Part shown: piece by piece, positions 47,935 to 53,626 of the stretch
Layout: the number at the start of each line of letters is the position of its first letter
Numbering within the stretch: position 1 is the first letter of the stretch
Assembly (NCBI RefSeq): GCF_003315485.1
Contig: NZ_QNSE01000020.1
Location: forward strand, 1 to 53,626
DNA: 53,626 nucleotides
Source of the DNA: Marinomonas rhizomae
GTDB taxonomy: Bacteria; Pseudomonadota; Gammaproteobacteria; Pseudomonadales; Marinomonadaceae
Direction: 5' to 3'
The notes under the pieces: model-generated
What the model was told of the DNA's origin: nothing
The model's input: the letters and a program-made list of their open reading frames with translations, nothing else
The model's database searches: none
Made by a program: the position numbers and the translations under genes

Positions 47935-49440
47935 TTAGCGAAAGAACAGCTTGCAAGCGTCGTTGTTATTTTCGTCTTGGTAAGGATAACCCAACTCATC
48001 TAAGAATTTAGTCACATCAGTTTCTTCGCCTACCGCCTGCAACCCGACCAAAACACGCCCATAAGCATCGCCATGATTACGATAATGGAACATAGAAATA
48101 TTCCATTGACCACCAAGCGTGTTTAAGAATTTCAACAGAGCACCTGGGCGTTCAGGGAACTCAAAGCTGTACAACAACTCACCTTTATCGCTGCGTAAAT
48201 GCCCACCAATCATATGACGGACATGAACTTTGGTCGTTTCATCATCAGTTAAATCTGTGATTTCGTAATCTTTCAGGTCTTCCAATAGCTCTTTACGACT
48301 ATGCGGGCTGCCGCCTAAAGCGACGCCAACAAAGATGACAGCTTCTTGATCATCGCCATAACGATAATTGAATTCTGTAATATTACGACCGACCAACGCT
48401 TGACAGAAATCTTTAAAACTACCTGGATGCTCAGGAATCTTCACGGCAATAATAGCCTCGCGCTTTTCACCTAACTCCGCACGCTCAGATACGTGACGCA
48501 AGCGGTCAAAATTGACATTGGCGCCGCTATTGATCGCAACAAGCGTTTGTCCTTGCGCATCTTCACGCTCGATGTATTTCTTCAAGCCAGCCAAGGCGCA
48601 TGCGCCAGCAGGCTCAGTAATCGCACGAGTGTCATCGTAGATATCTTTGATGGCCGCACACATTTCGTCTGTAGTCACTGTGATGACTTCGTCGACGGTA
48701 TCTTTGGCAATAGCAAAAGTATTTTGACCGATTTCTGCCACCGCCACACCTTCGGCAAAAATACCTACGGTCGCCAAACGAGTCGGCTTACCTTCTTCCA
48801 GAGCAATTTTTAGACAGGCGGCATCTTGTGGCTCAACACCAATAATTTTAATATCTGGACGAAGGTATTTGATATAAGCCGACACACCAGCAATCAAACC
48901 GCCGCCGCCGACTGGAATGAAGATTGCGTCGATATTCCCTTCATGTTGGTGAAGGATTTCCATACCGATCGTACCTTGACCCGCAATAGTGTCTAGATCA
49001 TCGAATGGGTGAACGTAAACTTGGCCAGTTTTCTCCATGATTTCACGAGACTTTGCCGAAGCTTCATCAAAGGCATCACCAAACAAAACCACTTCTGCGC
49101 CATGATTACGCACCGCGCTGACTTTCACTTCTGGCGTAGTCGCTGGCATGACAATCGTTGCCTGAATGCCAAGTTTCTTAGCCGCCAAGGCCAAACCTTG
49201 TGCGTGGTTACCTGCCGATGCAGCAATAACGCCACGAGCCCGCTCTTCTGGTGTTAACTGACAAATTTTGTTGTATGCCCCACGAATTTTGAAAGAAAAA
49301 ACCGGCTGTAAGTCTTCTCGCTTCAAAATAATCTCGTTACCCAATCGATTCGATAATTGATTGGCACGAGACAGTGGTGTTTCTACGGCAACGTCATAAA
49401 CGCGCGCCTGTAGAATCTTTTTGATCATGGTATGAGGCAT
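47935..49440 (-). CDS. ilvA: Threonine ammonia-lyase (threonine dehydratase), biosynthetic
   Basis: PLP enzyme making 2-oxobutyrate from threonine, the committed step to isoleucine. The PLP lysine lies in FSFKIRGAYNK, and the phosphate-binding loop is VGGGGLIAG; two C-terminal ACT-like regulatory domains (from about 325) imply feedback control by isoleucine/valine. Length 501 matches the biosynthetic enzyme. I start at the ATG at 49440 with AGGA 8 bases upstream; the longer frame (11 extra residues) has no ribosome site. Divergent from rpiA. Confidence 0.96.
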   Translation of the reverse strand: MPHTMIKKILQARVYDVAVETPLSRANQLSNRLGNEIILKREDLQPVFSFKIRGAYNKICQLTPEERARGVIAASAGNHAQGLALAAKKLGIQATIVMPATTPEVKVSAVRNHGAEVVLFGDAFDEASAKSREIMEKTGQVYVHPFDDLDTIAGQGTIGMEILHQHEGNIDAIFIPVGGGGLIAGVSAYIKYLRPDIKIIGVEPQDAACLKIALEEGKPTRLATVGIFAEGVAVAEIGQNTFAIAKDTVDEVITVTTDEMCAAIKDIYDDTRAITEPAGACALAGLKKYIEREDAQGQTLVAINSGANVNFDRLRHVSERAELGEKREAIIAVKIPEHPGSFKDFCQALVGRNITEFNYRYGDDQEAVIFVGVALGGSPHSRKELLEDLKDYEITDLTDDETTKVHVRHMIGGHLRSDKGELLYSFEFPERPGALLKFLNTLGGQWNISMFHYRNHGDAYGRVLVGLQAVGEETDVTKFLDELGYPYQDENNNDACKLFFR

Positions 49441-49644
49441 AGTGTTTCCTAAACGAATAAAAATCGACAACACGATGTTCTTAATGACATCTGCGCTGAC
49501 TGCTAGTCAAAAAAAACCGAGTAGGAAATATACTCTTTCACCTCTCTTGGCGCAAAGACCGATGCTTTCTAAATTCACATCAAAAAGAGATAAAACCCAT
49601 CAATAGCCTAATAAGTTAGGGTAACAATAGAGAGATGAAGCGCC

Positions 49645-49650
49645 TATAAT
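49645..49650 (+). promoter_or_regulatory. -10 element of the rpiA promoter
   Basis: A perfect TATAAT lies 89 bases before the rpiA ATG, with a weak GTAACA about 18 bases further up. A CCACC/GGTGG hairpin follows in the leader (from about 49655). Confidence 0.5.
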
Positions 49651-49738
49651 ACGACCACCATCAGAGGTGGCTTATCATTATAGGTAAGCCGAATAATACC
49701 GCCCCCTTGTAAAACTATAATAGAAGGTGAACATCACC

Positions 49739-50410
49739 ATGACGCAAGACGAATTAAAACAAGCCGTTGCAGAAGCTGCGGTAGCTTACATTCTTCCTAT
49801 GTTAGAAACCGACACTATCGTCGGTGTTGGCACAGGCTCGACAGCAAACCTTTTTATTGATGAATTAGCTAAACACAAAGGCTTATTTGACGGCACTGTA
49901 GCAAGCTCTGAAGCATCTGCTGAACGTCTGAAAAAGCATGGCATCCCTGTTTATAATTTAAACAGTGTTGACAGCATTCGTGTGTATGTCGATGGCGCCG
50001 ATGAGTCGAATGACCACCTGCATTTGATCAAAGGCGGCGGTGCGGCATTAACCCGCGAAAAAATTGTAGCAGCATGCAGTGATGAATTTGTCTGTATCGC
50101 AGACGAATCTAAACTCGTAAAAGTGCTTGGTGATTTCCCTCTTCCTGTAGAGATCATCCCAATGGCACGTGGGCATGTTGCACGTGAATTGGTAAAACTA
50201 GGCGGTGATCCGGTTTATCGTGAAGGCGTTGTTACCGACAATGGCAACCATATTTTAGATGTCTATAATCTAGAAATTCTTGATCCTATCGCCCTAGAAA
50301 AAAGCATCGACGGCATTGTTGGTGTGGTAACAAATGGCTTGTTCGCAAAACGCTCTGCAGACGTTTTACTATTAGCCACGAAAGATGGCGTTAAAACCCT
50401 AAAGAAATAG
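49739..50410 (+). CDS. rpiA: Ribose-5-phosphate isomerase A
   Basis: Interconverts ribose 5-phosphate and ribulose 5-phosphate in the pentose phosphate pathway. Motifs [22 protein letters not shown] and [14 protein letters not shown], plus the late [13 protein letters not shown], are diagnostic. I choose the ATG at 49739 (223 residues, AGAAGG upstream) over a GTG four codons earlier. Divergent from ilvA. Confidence 0.97.
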   Translation: MTQDELKQAVAEAAVAYILPMLETDTIVGVGTGSTANLFIDELAKHKGLFDGTVASSEASAERLKKHGIPVYNLNSVDSIRVYVDGADESNDHLHLIKGGGAALTREKIVAACSDEFVCIADESKLVKVLGDFPLPVEIIPMARGHVARELVKLGGDPVYREGVVTDNGNHILDVYNLEILDPIALEKSIDGIVGVVTNGLFAKRSADVLLLATKDGVKTLKK

Positions 50411-50478
50411 TCTTACTGCGTTCAAAGTCTCGATAAATACGAGGCTTTGAACGATTCATACAAAAAATAATCAGCGCC

Positions 50479-51447
50479 TTAAAACCAGCGACTTTTACGC
50501 ATCAGCCAAAACTGCCCACCACCTAACACCAATAACACCAGGCAGAACAACCAAAAAGCGGCATTGCTATCAGTCCCTGGCATACCGCCAATATTGATAC
50601 CAAACAAACCAGTCAAAAAACCTAACGGCATAAAAATACCAGATAAAATCGATAGCACGTACATACGAGCGTTCATCTTCTCTGCTTGTAAATTGGCGAA
50701 TTCCTCCTGCATCAACAAGCAACGCTCACGCAACGATTCCAGCCCTTCGACATAGCGAGTGATATCATTGGCCGCTTCCTGCACTTGTGCAATTTGATCC
50801 GCCGCCATCCAATTAGCTGACTCCTGAGATAGCTTATGAATCGCTTCTTTTTGCGGTACCAAGAAACGTCTCAGACGTATGGTTTCAAGGCGGCGTTTAA
50901 CAAGAGAGTCACGCTGTCCTCCTTCGATACCTTCACCAATACTCTCTTCCAAATCCGCCAGCTCATCTTCTAAGCTCGCAATAACCTTCGCCATTCGACC
51001 TGTCAAGGTCTCAGTCAAGGTCGCAACAATATCACCTGTATTTGTTGGCCCTTCCATATTCGCCAAGTCCTTTACGACATCTTGAACAGATAGCAACTTA
51101 CGGCGACGGCTAGAAACAATAAAATGAGGCGTTACCCAAAGACGTAAAGACACCATATCAGAGGGGTTGGATTCAGGGTTTAAATTCACTCCGCGTAGCG
51201 TTAGCAATAACCCTTTTCCCATTCTAACCGTACGAGGCCGGGTTTCTTCGGCAAATAACGCTTCGACAGCCGTTTCAGGAACACCGTCTAAACTGGAAAG
51301 CCAATCGTATCCCTCTTCTTCGCGGCAATCCAAATGCACCCAGCGACAACCTTGAACTGGCAAAGCTTCAGGCAGCTCTGAAGCGGGTAACAAGGTAGCG
51401 CCGCCTTGACCATCAAGCTCTAAGTTGTGCACAACAAACGCAGACAT
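50479..51447 (-). CDS. zntB: ZntB/CorA-type divalent metal transporter
   Basis: Pentameric inner-membrane metal channel/transporter, 322 residues. A large cytoplasmic N-terminal domain with long helices (LEDELADLEESIGEG, then ESLRERCLLMQEEFANLQAEK) is followed by two C-terminal membrane helices. The usual GMN loop of CorA reads G-I-N here (LFGINIGGMPG), as in ZntB-like proteins, which move Zn2+ with H+. AGAGGA lies 7 bases before the chosen ATG (MSAFVV); 15 upstream in-frame residues are not supported. Confidence 0.88.
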   Translation of the reverse strand: MSAFVVHNLELDGQGGATLLPASELPEALPVQGCRWVHLDCREEEGYDWLSSLDGVPETAVEALFAEETRPRTVRMGKGLLLTLRGVNLNPESNPSDMVSLRLWVTPHFIVSSRRRKLLSVQDVVKDLANMEGPTNTGDIVATLTETLTGRMAKVIASLEDELADLEESIGEGIEGGQRDSLVKRRLETIRLRRFLVPQKEAIHKLSQESANWMAADQIAQVQEAANDITRYVEGLESLRERCLLMQEEFANLQAEKMNARMYVLSILSGIFMPLGFLTGLFGINIGGMPGTDSNAAFWLFCLVLLVLGGGQFWLMRKSRWF

Positions 51448-51594
51448 AGCTATTCCTCTAAACATTTCTCGTAGATTATCTGAAAACGTCAATTTTCCCT
51501 ATTTATTTTATGCTCAAAACGCGAGCTTGGCTGACACCCTGCTACTAGGATGGCATAATTTCAACAACCTCAAATAACAAGGAAATGCCACACC

Positions 51595-52554
51595 ATGCAA
51601 AACCTATCTGATGTTTTAGCATCCAACGCGACACCGAAAACATTACAAGAGGTGTTAACGGTTACGACTAACACCTGTATCGCCATTTCAGATGCGCTAA
51701 AACAAGGCTCGCTTGCAGGCATTTTAGGTATGGCTGGCAATGAAAACGTTCAAGGCGAAGAACAGAAAAAACTGGATGTCATCTCTAACGACATGCTGAA
51801 AGATGCCCTGATTGCTTGTCCAGCGGTTAGAGCCATTGCTTCAGAAGAAGAAGATTACATTGTTCCAGCCAACACAAATGGCGAATACTTCATCGCTTTT
51901 GACCCATTAGATGGCTCTTCTAACATCGACATAAATGCAATGGTCGGAACTATCTTTTCCATCTATCACCAAACAGGTGACAAACCAGCAAGTGAAGCTG
52001 ATTTTTTAATTCCAGGCAAAGAACAAGTCGCAGCAGGTTACGTTCTATACGGCCCATCAACCATGTTAGTTCTGACAACTGGCAACGGCGTTAACATGTT
52101 TACTTACGATCCAATGAACCAGGTTTTCACATTAACGAATGAAGGCATTCAAGTTGCGAAAGACACACAAGAGTTTGCCATCAATATGGCTAATCAACGT
52201 TTTTGGTCAACCAACATGCAAAACTATGTTATTGACCTTGTGAAGGGGAAAGAAGGCTCTCGCGATAAGAATTTCAACATGCGTTGGGTTGCAGCTATGG
52301 TAGGTGACGTACATCGTATTCTTTGTCGTGGTGGTATCTTCATCTACCCATGGGATAACAAAGATCCATCTAAAGCAGGTAAACTTCGTCTAATGTATGA
52401 AGCTAACCCGATGGCCATGCTTCTAGAACAAGCTGGCGGCAAAGCTCATACACACACACAACGCATTCTAGATATACAACCAGATGCCATTCATCAACGC
52501 GTCGCCGTCATACTAGGTGCAGCTAATGAAGTGGATAAGTGCCTAAGTTATTAA
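51595..52554 (+). CDS. fbp: Fructose-1,6-bisphosphatase, class I
   Basis: Gluconeogenic phosphatase converting fructose 1,6-bisphosphate to fructose 6-phosphate. Metal-binding residues lie in ASEEEDY and [11 protein letters not shown]; the C-terminal GGIFIYPWD and [10 protein letters not shown] segments bind substrate. Length 319 is typical. AAGGAAA precedes the ATG by about 12 bases. It is monocistronic with a terminator 60-80 bases after the stop. Confidence 0.97.
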   Translation: MQNLSDVLASNATPKTLQEVLTVTTNTCIAISDALKQGSLAGILGMAGNENVQGEEQKKLDVISNDMLKDALIACPAVRAIASEEEDYIVPANTNGEYFIAFDPLDGSSNIDINAMVGTIFSIYHQTGDKPASEADFLIPGKEQVAAGYVLYGPSTMLVLTTGNGVNMFTYDPMNQVFTLTNEGIQVAKDTQEFAINMANQRFWSTNMQNYVIDLVKGKEGSRDKNFNMRWVAAMVGDVHRILCRGGIFIYPWDNKDPSKAGKLRLMYEANPMAMLLEQAGGKAHTHTQRILDIQPDAIHQRVAVILGAANEVDKCLSY

Positions 52555-52611
52555 CAATCAAAATAAAACTCGCTTCACTTTGAGTGCATAACATAGCCAG
52601 TTAATAACAAG

Positions 52612-52636
52612 AAGGTCGCCTAGCGGCCTTTTTTAT
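52612..52636 (+). terminator. Terminator after fbp
   Basis: AAGGTCGC/GCGGCCTT stem (one G-U pair) followed by a T6 run. Confidence 0.85.
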
Positions 52637-52720
52637 TATCCGATGCTTCGATTAACACTTTACGGGAATGACCCAAGTAGCGCGTCCTTATAAGACCGGG
52701 GCCTCATGCAAGATTCTATT

Positions 52721-52786
52721 CACATTGTTATTCGATTCAACGCGTTGAGGTACCAAACAGACGCAAGCGGATCGGATGACAAAGTG
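52721..52786. repeat. Long hairpin repeat, copy A
   Basis: An 18-bp stem with one mismatch and three G-T pairs (52721-52738 with 52769-52786) encloses a conserved apical core, GTTGAGGTACCAAACAG flanked by GCGT/ACGC. Confidence 0.8.
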
Positions 52787-52822
52787 TCCTCTAGGTAAAA
52801 ATCATCTTGTACAACTCTATCT

Positions 52823-52891
52823 TCCTTGCTGTTTGATTCGCGCCGACGCATTGAGGGACGAAACAGGCGCAAGTAAAGGGAAAACCAAGGA
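52823..52891. repeat. Long hairpin repeat, copy B
   Basis: TCCTTG/CAAGGA, GTTT/AAAC and GCGCC/GGCGC pair around the core ATTGAGGGACGAAACA. The core matches copies A and C while the arms differ. Confidence 0.75.
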
Positions 52892-53001
52892 GCGACTTTA
52901 TGGGAAGTACTGTGTTTACTGGGTTTTAACTATGCCTGTCTTGGTTAAAGGAGATACTGCTCTGTTTAAGAGATCTGACCTTGCGCAATCAGTGTGAGAG
53001 A

Positions 53002-53068
53002 TTCTTGTTTTCATTTGCGCTGACGCGTCGAGGTACGAGGCAGGCGCAAGTAAATGAAAGAACAAGAA
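53002..53068. repeat. Long hairpin repeat, copy C
   Basis: TTCTTGTT/AACAAGAA, CATTT/AAATG and GCGC/GCGC pair around the core CGTCGAGGTACGAGGCAG. The right side keeps the unpaired AAGT also seen in copy B. Confidence 0.8.
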
Positions 53069-53117
53069 GCGATCTTGGCGACAAGACCAAGACACCAACG
53101 CTTTCTAGGAGGGTTAG

Positions 53118-53136
53118 ACCCAGCTCTGGGTTTTTG
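53118..53136 (+). terminator. Plus-strand terminator-like hairpin with no gene before it
   Basis: ACCCAG-CT-CTGGGT followed by TTTTT. The stem is only six pairs with a two-base loop. No coding gene upstream on this strand since fbp, which has its own terminator. Confidence 0.45.
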
Positions 53137-53149
53137 ATTTATTTCAGGC

Positions 53150-53185
53150 ATAAAAAACCCCGCCCTGCTATGCAGGATGGGGTTC
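53150..53185 (-). terminator. Terminator after 5S-like copy 3
   Basis: A 13-bp stem with one mismatch (AACCCC...GGGGTT type, tri-loop) followed leftward by T5. It lies directly after the decayed 5S copy at 53199-53330. Confidence 0.8.
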
Positions 53186-53198
53186 TTTTCGTTTTAAA

Positions 53199-53330
53199 GC
53201 TTGACGACAACCTTGTCTCACATGCTTTCTTTCTATTATAAGACCCACACGACCATCGGCATGGCGAGCGCCTGCGGCGAAAAGAAAGTAGATGAGATCA
53301 GGTGGTTCAAACTTAAGTGGAGATCAAGCC
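53199..53330 (-). pseudogene. Decayed 5S rRNA gene, copy 3
   Basis: Reading leftward it keeps the closing helix GCTTGA/TCAAGC at both ends and blocks shared with the real 5S gene (plus-strand AAAGCTTGACGAC, CTCACATG, CCATCGGC and GATCAGGTGG), with altered and inserted bases between. It is near full length. Confidence 0.75.
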
Positions 53331-53351
53331 ATGCTGGCTTTCCTACAGACG

Positions 53352-53390
53352 TAAAAAAGCCCTGACAGGATAACCTATCAGGGCTTCTTA
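53352..53390 (-). terminator. Terminator after 5S-like copy 2
   Basis: AGCCCTGATAGG/CCTGTCAGGGCT, a 12-bp stem with one U-G pair and a TTAT loop, followed leftward by T6. Confidence 0.85.
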
Positions 53391-53398
53391 TATTTAAA

Positions 53399-53480
53399 GC
53401 TTGATAACAGCGTCACTCTCACATGCGTGTCTTTGATAAAGAGCCCCACACGTGGGAAGCGTTGTTACTTCGTTACTTCT
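53399..53480 (-). pseudogene. Decayed, truncated 5S rRNA gene, copy 2
   Basis: The plus strand reads AAAGCTTGATAACAGCGTC and ACTCTCACATG, against the real gene's AAAGCTTGACGACGACCT and ACTCTCACATG. Homology then fades, and the 5' part of the gene is missing. Confidence 0.7.
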
Positions 53481-53485
53481 CTTAA

Positions 53486-53523
53486 ACGAAAAAACCCCAC
53501 ATGACATTGTCATGTGGGGTTTC
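53486..53523 (-). terminator. Terminator of the rRNA operon after 5S
   Basis: AAACCCCACATGACA/TGTCATGTGGGGTTT form a near-perfect stem followed leftward by T6, 13 bases after the end of the 5S gene. Confidence 0.9.
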
Positions 53524-53535
53524 TCTTAATGTAAA

Positions 53536-53626
53536 GCTTGACGACGACCTACTCTCACATGGGATCTCCCACACTACCATCGGCGATGGCGCTTTTCACT
53601 TCTGAGTTCGGGATGGGATCAGGTGG
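53536..53626 (-). rRNA. 5S ribosomal RNA, 3' part (gene runs off the window)
   Basis: The complementary strand carries the conserved 5S features: plus-strand CCTACTCTCACATGGG, CACACTACCATCGGCG, CACTTCTGAGTTCGGGATGG and GATCAGGTGG at the edge. About 91 of roughly 116 bases are inside. The rest of the operon (23S and upstream) lies to the right. Confidence 0.95.

Larger units (their letters stand above)
52640..53535. other. Gene-free region between fbp and the rRNA operon
   Basis: No protein gene is credible here; open frames of 60-86 codons lack ribosome sites and recognisable products. The space is filled by three related hairpin repeats, a short plus-strand terminator-like hairpin, two decayed 5S rRNA copies and three leftward terminators, each listed separately. 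Confidence 0.8.

Noticed and set aside
49716..49721. Second TATAAT close to rpiA
   Set aside because: Only 18 bases before the ATG, which would leave almost no room for the leader and ribosome site.
50420..50452. 13-bp hairpin between rpiA and the zntB-like gene, considered as terminator
   Set aside because: The stem is good but neither side has a T-run, so termination is not supported.
52776..53241. Open frames of 60-86 codons on both strands between fbp and 5S
   Set aside because: They run through hairpin repeats, terminators and 5S remnants, with no ribosome sites or protein-like composition.

Overview
The window is a stretch of a gammaproteobacterial chromosome, most like the Oceanospirillales and probably Marinomonas. 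This is inferred from protein flavour and gene order; no database was searched. The order gltD-gltB-damX-aroB-aroK-pil genes-mrcA, then maeB, nuclease-rpmE, priA-ftsN-hslVU and DUF971-ubiJ, is the one I recall from Pseudomonas and relatives. The right edge enters an rRNA operon transcribed leftward; only part of its 5S gene is inside the window.

Layout. 0.1-5 kb: a MATE exporter and a Bcr/CflA-type MFS exporter (minus strand), a CPA2 cation/proton antiporter (plus strand) and a DUF6435-like small protein. 5.2-17.8 kb: glutamate synthase (gltD, gltB), damX, shikimate genes aroB and aroK, and a compact type IV pilus alignment/secretin operon in which three short genes stand where pilM-N-O-P-Q are usual. 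18-30 kb: mrcA, a LOG-family protein, malic enzyme, a secreted thermonuclease, rpmE, priA, an ftsN-like gene, hslV-hslU behind a textbook sigma32 promoter, a DUF971 gene and ubiJ.

30-38.6 kb is an accessory island read entirely leftward: HlyD-type adaptor, LuxR-type DNA-binding protein, a double-glycine-leader precursor peptide, the remains of a second precursor, a JmjC-type Fe(II)/2-oxoglutarate oxygenase, a C39-peptidase ABC transporter and an M16 metallopeptidase. I read it as a bacteriocin/RiPP locus, and the pairing of a microcin-like precursor with a JmjC oxygenase looks unusual. The island sits between intact ubiJ and a decayed ubiJ fragment, and ubiE and ubiB are missing from their usual places beside ubiJ.

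38.9-52.6 kb: a PAS chemotaxis-receptor pseudogene, an EamA transporter, type I asparaginase, a GGDEF/EAL protein, an orphan periplasmic binding protein, argS (displaced from its usual place after priA), ilvA, rpiA, a ZntB/CorA-type transporter and fbp. The last kilobase has no protein gene. It holds three long hairpin repeats with a conserved apex and changed but still pairing arms, then two decayed 5S rRNA copies, each followed by its own terminator, then the genuine 5S gene with its terminator.
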